A stretch of DNA of 64,000 nucleotides from Allopusillimonas soli (lineage in GTDB: Bacteria; Pseudomonadota; Gammaproteobacteria; Burkholderiales; Burkholderiaceae_B), in the NCBI RefSeq assembly GCF_004153445.1, contig NZ_SDQC01000002.1, positions 744,001-808,000 on the forward strand. The letters are read 5' to 3'. The notes below the pieces were generated by a model. The model did no database searches. It saw only the letters and a list, made by a program, of their open reading frames with translations, and was not told the DNA's origin. Positions 28,753-38,006 of the stretch are shown piece after piece (position 1 is the first letter of the stretch; the number at the start of each line of letters is the position of its first letter). A program made the position numbers and the translations under genes.

Positions 28753-29624
28753 TCGCGGCCCTCCTGGCCCATCAGGCCTTGGGGGCGCAGAATGAGAACG
28801 AGTGCCATGACCACGAACAGCATGACATGGGAATAAGCAGGATTGAACATGGATGTCAGACTCAGGATTTCACCGGCAATGATGCCGCCGATAATGGCGC
28901 CCGGAAATGATCCGACTCCGCCAATGACGACAACCACGAATGAATCGACCAGCACGCGGTGGCCCATGTCGGGCGACAGCGTGACAATGGGTGAATCGAT
29001 GACGCCGGCATAGCCGGCCGCCATGGCACCAATACCGAAAACGAGCAGAAAGGTGCGCTTTACATTGATACCCAGCACGTTGACCATCTGCGCATCCTCG
29101 ATGCCCGCGCGCACGATGAGTCCCAGACTGGTGCGATAAAGGACGTAGTACAGCACAGCAAGCGTGGCGGCGGCGATGCCGAGGGCCTGAAGCCTGTATA
29201 GGGGATAGATCAGCGATCCGATGCGGGCAATGCCTTGGCCCCATTCAGGCGTGGGCACCGACAGGCTGATGCCGCCAAATATGGAGCGCACTATCTCGAC
29301 CAGAATAATACCTATCCCAAAAGTCACCAGGATTTGGTCTTCGGGCGGCCTGCTGTAATACATCCGCATCAGGCCGCGCTCGATGACCAATCCCAGCACC
29401 AGCGCCACGGCTGCGCCGATGACAATGGCTGCCACGAAGGACTGCGTAATGCCATAGGCGGTGTAACCCGCGTAGGCGCCCACAACAAACAGAGCGCCAT
29501 GCGCGAAGTTCACCACCCCCAGCGTGCCGTAGATGATGGTCAGGCCCGTGCTGATCAACGCCAGCAGCAGGCCCATGGCCAGCCCATTGAATAACTGGGA
29601 AAAAAACAACGACATGCTTGGCAT
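28749..29624 (-). CDS. livH: Branched-chain amino acid-type ABC transporter permease (LivH)
   Basis: A 291-aa inner-membrane permease with roughly eight helices. Family motifs LALISTGLTIIYGTLGVVNFAHGALF and SFVVVVIGGVGSFPGAIIGGIIAGE are intact. A GGAGG eight bases before the ATG at 29624 supports this start. It lies 49 nt after the binding-protein gene and overlaps the livM-livG fusion by 4 nt. Substrates of HAAT systems include leucine-type amino acids, urea and amides; the sequence does not decide between them. Confidence 0.93.
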   Translation of the reverse strand: MPSMSLFFSQLFNGLAMGLLLALISTGLTIIYGTLGVVNFAHGALFVVGAYAGYTAYGITQSFVAAIVIGAAVALVLGLVIERGLMRMYYSRPPEDQILVTFGIGIILVEIVRSIFGGISLSVPTPEWGQGIARIGSLIYPLYRLQALGIAAATLAVLYYVLYRTSLGLIVRAGIEDAQMVNVLGINVKRTFLLVFGIGAMAAGYAGVIDSPIVTLSPDMGHRVLVDSFVVVVIGGVGSFPGAIIGGIIAGEILSLTSMFNPAYSHVMLFVVMALVLILRPQGLMGQEGRE

Positions 29625-29673
29625 TCAAAGTTCCTCCTTTTCAGCTCATATGCCTCTCAGCCAGGTCGTTGCG

Positions 29674-31032
29674 TCAGATGTAGTCTCCGAGCTTGCATCC
29701 GAGCAGGCCTACCTCGGGCAGCGCCTTGCGGCCATCAACGACTTCGACCACTTCGAAGTAATCGTCCTCGTTCTGCATGTCGGCCTTCTTCTTGCCGCGC
29801 ACAATGGGGAAGTTGATGACCCCCTGGTGGTCTTCGGCGCGGAAGGTGACATCGCCGATCGGCCCCTGCCGTACTTCCCCGGCCTCATAGGCCTTGATGA
29901 CATCAGGCGGATAGAAGGAACCCGCCCGCTCGCACGCATCCGCCCACAAGGCCGTCTGCAGATAAGCGATATAGGCTGAATCGCGCGGCTTGGCCTTGTA
30001 CTTCTTCTCGAACGCCGCCACGAAGTCCTTGGCAATGGGATACTTGTCCTGCAGCGTCCACCAGAAGCCAGTGGCGGCATAGACGCCTTGCATGATGTCC
30101 GCGCCGATTTCCTTTTCCAGGAAGGCCGACATGTAGGGCACCACAATCTGCATCTTTTCCAGCAGCCCAAACTGCTTGGCCTGCTTGATGGAGTTTGCGG
30201 CATCCGCGCCGTAGGCGATGACGACCAGCGTATCCGCGCCGCTGTTGGCGATATTGATAAGGAAGGAACTGTAGTCCTTGGCACCCAAAGGGTGAACTTG
30301 TTCGCCCACGGTGGTCCAGCCCTCTTTCTCGGTGAACTCCTTCATCGAATCGAAGGTCGTGTGCCCATAGGTGTAGTCAGGCACCAGATAGATGGCCTTG
30401 CGGTCCTTGCCCATGTTCTTGGCCAGCACAGGTGCGATGGCTTTGCAGGCGGTGTATGCGAAGTAGCAAAGGCGAAAGCCGTAACGCTGGCAGTCCACGC
30501 CCGTGGTTTCGTTTGAGCCGCTGATGGCGGGAAGATAAATGGTGTGCTCGCGGTTGCACACCTTCTGCAAGGCAATGGCCACTGCGCTGCTGGTGCTGCC
30601 CGACACCACCATGGCCTTGTTGTCGTGAATAAAACGCGTAGCCGCCTGCACGGCGGTATTGGGCTTGGTTTCCGCATCCGCCACGCCGAACTTGACCGTC
30701 TTGCCCAGAATGCCCTTCTTGGTCAGCGGAGAAATCTTCTTGATTTCCGGCGCGCCCGCATTGAGCTGCTCGATCGCCAGTTCGTAGCCCTTCTGCTGGT
30801 CGGCGCCTTGCGCCGAATATGGGCCGGTGATATCCAGTGTCAGGCCCATAAAAACCGAATCACCTTCCGTGCCAGCGGGGTAGTTTCCAACCGGCTTCTT
30901 TTCATCCGCGGCCATTGCGGATGCGCCATGCATCAGCATGCCGCCGGCCGCCGCGCCGGCAACCCCCATCTTCAACATGGTGCGCCGATCAATGAATGTA
31001 TCCTGCACCGTGCCTGTTTTCTTGTCTTCCAT
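29674..31032 (-). CDS. ABC transporter periplasmic substrate-binding protein with Tat-type signal
   Basis: A 452-aa periplasmic binding protein of the LivK/AmiC class. The N-terminus has DRRTMLKMGVAGAAAGGMLMHGASAMA, a twin-arginine signal with a hydrophobic core and an AMA cleavage motif, so it is probably exported folded by Tat, which is less usual for this class. The mature part has the two-lobe periplasmic binding fold (TLDITGPYSAQGADQQKGYELAIEQLN; VVSGSTSSAVAIALQKV). It opens the liv operon. Its length exceeds that of LivK (about 370) and suits amide, urea or aromatic ligand binders; ligand not assigned. Confidence 0.88.
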   Translation of the reverse strand: MEDKKTGTVQDTFIDRRTMLKMGVAGAAAGGMLMHGASAMAADEKKPVGNYPAGTEGDSVFMGLTLDITGPYSAQGADQQKGYELAIEQLNAGAPEIKKISPLTKKGILGKTVKFGVADAETKPNTAVQAATRFIHDNKAMVVSGSTSSAVAIALQKVCNREHTIYLPAISGSNETTGVDCQRYGFRLCYFAYTACKAIAPVLAKNMGKDRKAIYLVPDYTYGHTTFDSMKEFTEKEGWTTVGEQVHPLGAKDYSSFLINIANSGADTLVVIAYGADAANSIKQAKQFGLLEKMQIVVPYMSAFLEKEIGADIMQGVYAATGFWWTLQDKYPIAKDFVAAFEKKYKAKPRDSAYIAYLQTALWADACERAGSFYPPDVIKAYEAGEVRQGPIGDVTFRAEDHQGVINFPIVRGKKKADMQNEDDYFEVVEVVDGRKALPEVGLLGCKLGDYI

Positions 31033-31231
31033 CCTAATATCTCCTGTTTGTCATGCCTGATTTGAAATCACATGGGAGTACCGATCTGCGCCGATTTAAT
31101 GTCCCGTCTGCAGGCCTGCGTCCCTGGTTGCCAGGTCGCCAGGTATTTCCTGATATGCTCGGGTGCAATAGAAATACAAATTGAAACTTACGTAAAACTT
31201 ACGCTTCCTCTTCTGTCAAGGAAAACCCTGC

Positions 31232-31429
31232 GTGAAAGTCTGGATGGTTTTGCTCAGTCTTGCTGCCATGGCGGCCAGTTGGTGGTGGCACGCCCGGCGC
31301 GGCGCCGATGGCCGAGGCAAAGTGACGACCCCGCGCATTCTGCTGCGCAGTGTGGCGGCAGGCGTCGCGACCTATTTCGTATTGATGGCGTGCGCGCTGA
31401 CCTATCTGCTGGCGACCGGCCGCGTCTGA
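31232..31429 (+). CDS. Small hypothetical membrane protein
   Basis: A 65-aa protein starting at GTG, with AAGGA eight bases upstream. Two hydrophobic segments (VWMVLLSLAAMAASWWW and SVAAGVATYFVLMACALTYLLA) flank a basic loop (HARRGADGRGKVTTPR), giving a helical hairpin topology. It is not recognised as a known family. It stands alone between the liv operon promoter and a secreted protein gene; codon use resembles the neighbours. Confidence 0.6.
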   Translation: MKVWMVLLSLAAMAASWWWHARRGADGRGKVTTPRILLRSVAAGVATYFVLMACALTYLLATGRV

Positions 31430-31585
31430 GAAGAATACGCCTGAGAAAAAGATAAGCTGGGCCTTGTCAGATAGGCCGCTTGCCCGATTTGCATCGGCAA
31501 AAAGAAATGTAATATAAATTACAATGTATCAACGTATGCACTTAATTGTAACAATCTTGTCTTTTGCTGTGAAAAGGACATCGAT

Positions 31586-32077
31586 ATGAACGTTCTTTTG
31601 CGCATCTTCATTCCCCTGGTAATGCTGCTGGCTTGCATGCCGGTGCGAGCCAATTCGCCCCAGACCTGGCCGGTAAGCCCGTCCCGGCTGAGCCTGACCA
31701 CGCCCTACGGGCGGCTGCATATCGACACCAATGAATATATCTACGAATCGCGCCTGCTGATCGATGATGCGGAGGTGCAGCCGCATGTGCGCGGCATCCT
31801 CAATATCACCTACGCATTCAAGCGGCCCGATGCGCTGATCGCCCTGGTATCCATCAATGATGGCAACGGAGACTGCCCCATTTCCTATCGCTGGGTGATA
31901 TTGAAGAAATCAGGCTATACCCTCTCTCCCTCGTTTGGCTCCTGCTCCGAACGCATTGCCGTAACCGCCAAGGGCCACAAACTGACCATGCGCACCCCCA
32001 GTGCCATGAAGCCGGATAAAATCGACGTATACACGTACGACGGCAAGGAAATCCGCCGTACCACGACATCGAACTGA
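31586..32077 (+). CDS. Hypothetical secreted protein
   Basis: A 163-aa protein with a clear signal peptide (MNVLLRIFIPLVMLLACMPVRA, cleavage after VRA) and a predicted beta-rich mature part of about 140 residues containing two cysteines (GDCPIS and SFGSCSER) that could form a disulphide. AAGGA lies 8 nt upstream of the ATG. It is not recognised as a known family. The next gene, also uncharacterised, starts 14 nt downstream, so the two may be cotranscribed. Confidence 0.7.
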   Translation: MNVLLRIFIPLVMLLACMPVRANSPQTWPVSPSRLSLTTPYGRLHIDTNEYIYESRLLIDDAEVQPHVRGILNITYAFKRPDALIALVSINDGNGDCPISYRWVILKKSGYTLSPSFGSCSERIAVTAKGHKLTMRTPSAMKPDKIDVYTYDGKEIRRTTTSN

Positions 32078-32091
32078 TCCGGGACAGCATA

Positions 32092-32448
32092 TTGACGACC
32101 GAAAAGAGAGAATGGGGTTTTCTGCATCCTGAATGCCATGGGCGCAATGCGCTTATGTTCTTCAGTTGGGATCTTGCCCGCTGCATCGAAGAGCAGTTTC
32201 GCCTGCATGAATCCGCGTCGCTTGAAACGCGTCTTGCCGAAGCGCAGAAGGCAGTCGACCGGCTGCTCAATCAATATGTGCAGATTCAGGCCAATCCTGA
32301 TGCCTTCGAGGGCCAGAGCATCACCCTGCATCTGGAGCCGGATGAAAACGAACCCGACAAGCCGGTTCTGGCGTTGCATACATCGCCACATCTGGAGCAA
32401 TTGATCCTGGACGTGCAGTCTGAACAAGGATCTCAAAGCATCAATTGA
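32092..32448 (+). CDS. Hypothetical cytoplasmic protein
   Basis: A 118-aa acidic protein beginning at TTG (32092) with no good Shine-Dalgarno; an in-frame ATG at codon 22 (NALMFFSWDLAR) is an alternative start. It has a central amphipathic helix (ESASLETRLAEAQKAVDRLLNQYVQIQ) and no signal peptide or membrane segment. The family is not recognised. Its end overlaps the leader of the cytochrome b561 gene, whose ATG is 18 nt downstream of the stop. Confidence 0.5.
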   Translation: MTTEKREWGFLHPECHGRNALMFFSWDLARCIEEQFRLHESASLETRLAEAQKAVDRLLNQYVQIQANPDAFEGQSITLHLEPDENEPDKPVLALHTSPHLEQLILDVQSEQGSQSIN

Positions 32449-32465
32449 TCCGCGCAGGAGCAGGC

Positions 32466-33167
32466 ATGAGTAGCCATTCAGTCAGGGTCTGGGATCTGCC
32501 CACCCGCATTTTTCATTGGGCGCTGGCCGCATGCGTCGCAGGCGCCTACATCAGCGTGAAGGTGGGCGGGCTGTGGATGGACTGGCATGTCCGGTTCGGC
32601 CTTGCGGTGTTGGCGCTGCTGATTTTCCGCCTTGTGTGGGGATTTGCCGGGCCGCGCTATGCGCGCTTTGGACAGTTCGTACGCGGTCCTTCCACCGTAT
32701 TCGCTTACCTGCGCGGCAAAGTGCCTCATACCCTGGGGCACAATCCGCTGGGTGCCTGCTCGGTTATTGCGCTGCTGCTGGTATTGGGGGTGCAAGCGGG
32801 CAGCGGCCTGTTTGCAAACGACGACATCATCACGACCGGCCCGCTGGCCTATCTGGACGACACTTGGTCGGCGCGCCTGACGGCGCTGCATAACCTGAAC
32901 GAATGGCCGATCATCGTGCTGGTCGCGATGCATGTGGCGGCCATCTTCTGGTATCAGTTCCGGCGCAGGCAGAATCTCATCGGCCCGATGGTGACAGGCG
33001 ATACTATGCTGCGCGACGAGGAAATCGGGGCATTGGATCCGGCGCAGGCACATGCCCGCGACAATCTGTGGCTGCGCCTGGCGGCGCTGGTGCTCTTGCT
33101 CGCCATCTCGGCGGGGGTCTGGTGGCTGACGACGCTTGAACCGGTGGGCGACTATTCATTCATGTAG
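32466..33167 (+). CDS. Cytochrome b561-type membrane protein
   Basis: A 233-aa di-haem b-type cytochrome with four core helices plus an extra C-terminal helix (LWLRLAALVLLLAISAGVWWL). The start RVWDLPTRIFHWALA places the first haem-ligand His in helix 1; further candidates are in DWHVRFGLAVLA and VLVAMHVAAIF. An AGGAG five bases before the ATG fixes the start. Members pass electrons between quinol and soluble c-type cytochromes. A cytochrome c' gene lies 1.6 kb downstream with purB in between, and pairs of this type are often adjacent. Confidence 0.88.
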   Translation: MSSHSVRVWDLPTRIFHWALAACVAGAYISVKVGGLWMDWHVRFGLAVLALLIFRLVWGFAGPRYARFGQFVRGPSTVFAYLRGKVPHTLGHNPLGACSVIALLLVLGVQAGSGLFANDDIITTGPLAYLDDTWSARLTALHNLNEWPIIVLVAMHVAAIFWYQFRRRQNLIGPMVTGDTMLRDEEIGALDPAQAHARDNLWLRLAALVLLLAISAGVWWLTTLEPVGDYSFM

Positions 33168-33289
33168 GCCGCCCGCAGCCATGATGAAACCTGCGCCAGG
33201 CCTGGAATCTCGCCCGATCTTGCCGGCCTGTGAGTTCGTTTGGCTCATCGCGCGGAATGTTAGAATTCAGGCTGAATTTTCCATCCTGA

Positions 33290-34672
<1,383 letters not shown>

Positions 34673-34734
34673 TTTTCCCCGACCCATGCCGTTTTGGCGG
34701 CCTGCTTCCCACGACCGACCTTCAGGAGATCACG

Positions 34735-35190
34735 ATGAAAACCAAGCTCGCCCTCCTTGCAGCAACCGCCCTCATCGGCGTTGCCTGTATGCCGGCGCAC
34801 GCCGAATCGAAAAAAGCCAAGGATGCCCATCAGTACCGGGAGTCCGTCATGCATGTGATGGCCTACCATTTCGGCAGCATGGCGCCAATGGCCAAGAAGG
34901 AAATTCCCTTCGACGCGGAAGTCGTCCGCAAAAACGTCGCTGTCCTTGACGTCCTGGCTACACTGCCCTGGAAGGCTTTCGGCCCGGACACCCAGGCAGG
35001 CGATGCCAAACCCGAGATATGGAGCGATCCCGAGGGCTTCAAGCAAGCTCAGGAAAAATTCCTGGATGGCATGAAGAAACTGGACGCCGCCGCCGCATCC
35101 GGCGACTTTGACGCGTTCCGCGTTGCCTTTGGTACAGTCGGCAAAAGCTGCAAATCCTGTCACGACTCCTATCGCGAGAAGGATGATTGA
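34735..35190 (+). CDS. Cytochrome c' (class II c-type cytochrome)
   Basis: A 151-aa periplasmic haem protein. It has a signal peptide (KTKLALLAATALIGVACMPAHA, cleaved after AHA) and a four-helix-bundle domain with the CKSCH haem site at the C-terminus (Cys139, Cys142, His143), typical of class II cytochromes. These bind NO and may detoxify it or shuttle electrons. An AGGAG Shine-Dalgarno precedes the ATG. It lies 62 nt after purB and just before tRNA-Lys; the b561 gene upstream of purB is a likely redox partner. Confidence 0.92.
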   Translation: MKTKLALLAATALIGVACMPAHAESKKAKDAHQYRESVMHVMAYHFGSMAPMAKKEIPFDAEVVRKNVAVLDVLATLPWKAFGPDTQAGDAKPEIWSDPEGFKQAQEKFLDGMKKLDAAAASGDFDAFRVAFGTVGKSCKSCHDSYREKDD

Positions 35191-35217
35191 CCTTTGAGGT
35201 GGCGCCCTCACACCCGA

Positions 35218-35247
35218 TTGGCGCGATGGAAATTTTTGCGCTAAAAT
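35218..35247 (+). promoter_or_regulatory. Promoter of tRNA-Lys
   Basis: TTGGCG (35218-35223) and TAAAAT (35242-35247) are separated by 18 bp and lie 20 nt upstream of the mature tRNA 5' end, giving a short precursor leader. Confidence 0.65.
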
Positions 35248-35266
35248 TTCGTTCTTTGCAGCACAC

Positions 35267-35342
35267 GGGCTGTTAGCTCAGTTGGTAGAGCAGCGGACTC
35301 TTAATCCGTAGGTCGAGTGTTCGAGCCACTCACAGCCCACCA
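35267..35342 (+). tRNA. tRNA-Lys, anticodon CTT
   Basis: A 76-nt cloverleaf. Acceptor GGGCTGT pairs with ACAGCCC, discriminator A, and CCA is encoded. The D-arm contains AGCTCAGTTGGTAGAGC. The anticodon stem GCGGA/TCCGT encloses loop CTCTTAA, so the anticodon is CTT, reading AAG. The T-arm is GAGTG/CACTC around TTCGAGC. The gene stands alone; an intrinsic terminator follows at 35369-35400, and the sequence downstream looks like an accessory insertion, for which tRNA 3' ends are usual sites. Confidence 0.97.
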
Positions 35343-35368
35343 AGAATTTTCTTGTAGATCAGTACGTT

Positions 35369-35400
35369 AAGGCCGCTCTCTCAAGCGGCCTTTTCTTTTT
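35369..35400 (+). terminator. Intrinsic terminator of tRNA-Lys
   Basis: Perfect 9-bp stem AAGGCCGCT / AGCGGCCTT with a CTCTCA loop, followed by TTTTCTTTTT. A small CAAGAA-TT-TTCTTG inverted repeat (35341-35354) lies directly after the tRNA CCA end. Confidence 0.93.
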
Positions 35401-35736
35401 TGTCCATTTCTGGGCCTGTCAGTGTCAAGAACTGGCCTTTGCCGGAATTTTGCCGGAACGGAAGAATGCCAACCCAAGCGATCGCTAAACCTATCGCATG
35501 GCGTCTTCTGGCATGGCATATATCAGTCAGCGCGACCAGTTGTTAACGATGTCTCGGGATGCACAGCATCAAGCCCCTAAGCAGATAACGCCATCCTGGC
35601 CAGGGTGTCCGGCCACCCACTACGTCGCAATGATGAGCGAGGAGCGCCACCCAGCTGGCCGCGCCCTTTTCTCTTTTCCCGATGCATCTTGCGCTAATCG
35701 CGCGGCCCGCCGCCGGGGGAATGAGGATGATCACAC
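35401..35736. other. Gene-free stretch after tRNA-Lys
   Basis: No coding region with support is seen in these 336 nt. A TTGCCGGAA sequence occurs twice in direct orientation (35439-35447 and 35450-35458). Short frames on either strand have no recognisable protein features. No integrase gene or second copy of the tRNA 3' end was found, so if this is the scar of an integrated element it has decayed. Confidence 0.5.
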
Positions 35737-36057
35737 TTACGTCAGGATATCCGCCCCCTTATGGCCTTCCGCCACGCCTTGTACCAGCAGCACGTCACCT
35801 TCGGTATTGGCGGTCCGAAGCGGGCGAATCGCAGCATAGGCATCGGAGTTATACCAGGCCTGTGCCTGCTCCATCGACGGAAATTCGATTACCACCAAAT
35901 CCCCAGACCAGGCGCCCTCCAGCGGCTGATACGGGCCACCGTGAATCAGATACTTGCCGGAGAACGGCGCCAGCGTCGCATCGATACCCTGCAGATACCC
36001 GACCACTTCGTCATTGAATCGTGTTTCCCGAATCACAGCTACAGCATAAGCAGTCAT
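35737..36057 (-). CDS. DUF1330 family protein
   Basis: A 106-aa alpha+beta (dimeric ferredoxin-like) protein: TAYAVAVIRETRFNDEVVGYLQGID, then YLIHGGPYQPLEG and LVVIEFPSMEQAQAWYNSDAY, all characteristic of DUF1330. The family has no proven function; its fold is shared with small monooxygenases and stress-responsive proteins. A GGAGGGAG sequence six bases before the ATG makes this start firm. It stands alone between the tRNA-proximal region and a repeat-bearing gap before the MerR gene. Confidence 0.85.
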   Translation of the reverse strand: MTAYAVAVIRETRFNDEVVGYLQGIDATLAPFSGKYLIHGGPYQPLEGAWSGDLVVIEFPSMEQAQAWYNSDAYAAIRPLRTANTEGDVLLVQGVAEGHKGADILT

Positions 36058-36167
36058 TACTCCCTCCAAGAGATCACAAGCCCATTTTTATATCACGCTT
36101 GCACAGCTAGAAGCGGGACAGCGCCACGCGCCAATTAAAAATCAAAGACGAAGTAAAAGTATTAAAG

Positions 36168-36225
36168 GTCAAGCAAAACGGGGAGACCTCTCGAGATTGG
36201 GTGCCATAATCGAGTCAAGCAAAAC
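36168..36225. repeat. Short direct repeat in the DUF1330-merR gap
   Basis: GTCAAGCAAAAC occurs at 36168-36179 and 36214-36225, each followed by a G-rich run (GGGGAG, TGGGGTG). A GGAGACC / GGTCTCC inverted pair lies around them (about 36182-36188 and 36257-36263). This could be debris of an insertion-sequence end, but no transposase fragment is visible. Confidence 0.35.
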
Positions 36226-36284
36226 TGGGGTGCTCTGCATTTATTTCCAACAGAAGGGGTCTCCAGTTCCGCAACAGAATCGCA

Positions 36285-36725
36285 TCATGTCATGGGCGCA
36301 TCAGGCTGAACGGATGGGCAGGCGCGACGGCTCAACGACTCAATAATGCGGCATTCGTCAATAATGCCGCCATGGCAATTGGACAGCAGGCGTTCCAACT
36401 CCCGCTCGAGATCTTGCAAATCATGGATGCGCACCCTTACTTGGTCCAGTTGCGCCGCCACCTTCCCATCAACCCGAGCGCAAGAATCCTCATGAAGCCC
36501 CGCCAGCTCCAGCAACTCCCGAATATCGTCGAGACCAAACCCCAACGCCCGACAACGACGAATGAAGAGCAAGCGATTACGGGCCGCTTCGGAATACTTT
36601 CTGTAGCCAGAGGCATTGCGGGAAACCATTGGAAGCAAGCCGACTCGCTCGTAGTACCGAATCGTCACCGGTTTCACGCCGGTCGCGCGGGCCAGCTGTC
36701 CGATGCTGAAAGCGATCTTGTCCAT
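36285..36725 (-). CDS. MerR-family heavy-metal-responsive regulator (CadR/PbrR/ZntR type)
   Basis: A 146-aa regulator. The N-terminal helix-turn-helix (IAFSIGQLARATGVKPVTIRYYERVGLLP) is followed by a dimerisation helix and a metal-binding C-terminus with Cys82 (DSCARVDGK), Cys117 (NCHGG) and Cys125 (DECRII), the pattern of Cd/Pb/Zn sensors. The ATG at 36725 matches the family start; the frame is open 16 codons further upstream, across the operator. It is divergent from a cation-efflux gene, whose promoter it probably activates by twisting when metal is bound. Confidence 0.93.
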   Translation of the reverse strand: MDKIAFSIGQLARATGVKPVTIRYYERVGLLPMVSRNASGYRKYSEAARNRLLFIRRCRALGFGLDDIRELLELAGLHEDSCARVDGKVAAQLDQVRVRIHDLQDLERELERLLSNCHGGIIDECRIIESLSRRACPSVQPDAPMT

Positions 36726-36730
36726 GGCAC

Positions 36731-36761
36731 TTGACCTTATAGCGGCTATAACCTTCATTGT
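36731..36761 (+). promoter_or_regulatory. MerR-type operator/promoter for the cation-efflux gene
   Basis: A perfect dyad TTATAGC-G-GCTATAA (36738-36752) sits between a -35 TTGACC (36731-36736) and a possible -10 CATTGT (36756-36761), 19 bp apart. The overlong spacer with a central palindrome is the hallmark of MerR-activated promoters. It reads toward the gene at 36797. Confidence 0.8.
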
Positions 36762-36796
36762 AATAGGCGTCATATGCTTCAGTGGAGATCGCCGCC

Positions 36797-37468
36797 ATGG
36801 ATAGTTGCTGTCAGGACAAATCGGCCGAATTGGCCCAGTTGCGTGTGCGGCAGGGCCGGGTACTGTACGCGGTTTTCGCTATCAACGCGGTAATGTTTCT
36901 TGTGGAATTCATTGCTGGCTGGCTGGCGCGGTCAACCGCCCTGTTGGGCGACTCGTTGGACATGTTCGGCGATGCCGCCGTCTACGCACTGACTTTATTT
37001 GTCCTCCACCGAGGCAAGCGCGCCCGGGCCAGGGCGGCGATGGCCAAGGGAGGGCTTATGCTGATGTTCGGCACTGTGGTTATTGCCGAGGCCATTCGTA
37101 AACTGCTCGTACCCGAGGTGCCGGCGGCGGACTGGATGGGTGGAACCGGCGCGCTGGCGCTGCTGGCCAATGGCGTATGCTTCGCGCTGCTTCATCGCCA
37201 TCGCGCCGACGACCTGAATATGCGGTCGACCTGGATCTGCTCGCGTAACGACTTGCTGGCCAACAGCAGTGTCATTGCTGCTGCCATTCTGGTCGCTTTC
37301 ACCGACAGCCTATGGCCCGACCTACTTATCGGCGTGGCGATTGCCGTCCTGTTTCTGTATTCAGCCCGCCAGGTGACCAAGGAAGCCTGGTTGGCATTGC
37401 GGCCATCCTCGCCAGAGAGCGCATCGCACAGTTGCGATCACGCCTCCAACGGAAAACCCGGCTGCTGA
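36797..37468 (+). CDS. Small cation diffusion facilitator-type metal transporter
   Basis: A 223-aa membrane protein with about six helices and the CDF-like helix 2 region (LVEFIAGWLARSTALLGDSLDMFGDAAVYAL). The usual His-rich HxxxD metal sites are altered: helix 2 has DSLDMFGD and helix 5 has NDLLANSSVI. The short N-terminus has MDSCCQ and the C-terminus HSCDH...GC, cysteine-rich ends that may capture soft metals. It lacks the long cytoplasmic C-terminal domain of typical CDFs. Control by the divergent MerR regulator suggests export of Cd, Pb, Zn or Hg; the metal is not determined. Confidence 0.8.
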   Translation: MDSCCQDKSAELAQLRVRQGRVLYAVFAINAVMFLVEFIAGWLARSTALLGDSLDMFGDAAVYALTLFVLHRGKRARARAAMAKGGLMLMFGTVVIAEAIRKLLVPEVPAADWMGGTGALALLANGVCFALLHRHRADDLNMRSTWICSRNDLLANSSVIAAAILVAFTDSLWPDLLIGVAIAVLFLYSARQVTKEAWLALRPSSPESASHSCDHASNGKPGC

Positions 37469-37621
37469 ACTGAAGGGGCATAGTCAAACGCAATTTATGC
37501 GGTGGCCGCTGCATGCCGAACCGCGCCGCACCTGCCTGTGGCCAGCCAAGCGAGCACCCGCAATTATGTTCTGTTACCAACAAAGCGTTGGATCAAGGAA
37601 TTTTAAGCATACCGGCCCGGG

Positions 37622-37870
37622 TCACCAGTCTGCACTGCGCCGCAACCGGGCCGAGGCCGCCTTGTTGAGACGTTTTGCCTCCTCTTCTGCATAGCCCCGT
37701 TCGCCGGGCTCATACCGCCCCTCGTACATGCAACTGCTGCGATCCCGTTTGCATGCATTTGCCCGGCCATCGTCGCCATCTGAATCGCCAAGTCCAATCA
37801 GAGAACACCCCGAAACAAATGCGGCGGCGAACAGCACGGCGCCCCATCGGCTTAAAGTTTGAATGGACAT
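37622..37870 (-). CDS. Small hypothetical lipoprotein
   Basis: An 82-aa protein with a type II signal peptide, lipobox VSGC (MSIQTLSRWGAVLFAAAFVSGC), and a charged mature part rich in Asp, Arg and Glu (GDSDGDDGRANACKRD; EEEAKRLNKAASARLRR) with two further cysteines. The longer open frame upstream has no merit; the ATG at 37870 gives a proper signal peptide. Family not recognised. It lies between the accessory stretch and kynU. Confidence 0.65.
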   Translation of the reverse strand: MSIQTLSRWGAVLFAAAFVSGCSLIGLGDSDGDDGRANACKRDRSSCMYEGRYEPGERGYAEEEAKRLNKAASARLRRSADW

Positions 37871-38006
37871 GCTCGCTGGCCTCAAAAAAGACGGTACAGG
37901 CGTTTTTATACCAGACGCATGAAAGAACGATTGCGCCTGCCGTAAATGAAAATGTAAAGCGATGTCTCCAGCACGGATGCAGAGGCCCTGGCAGCGATGA
38001 TGCAAG

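Noticed and set aside
35401-35736. Phage integrase remnant next to tRNA-Lys
   Set aside because: No tyrosine-recombinase motif on either strand and frames are interrupted by stops; only the genomic position suggests integration.
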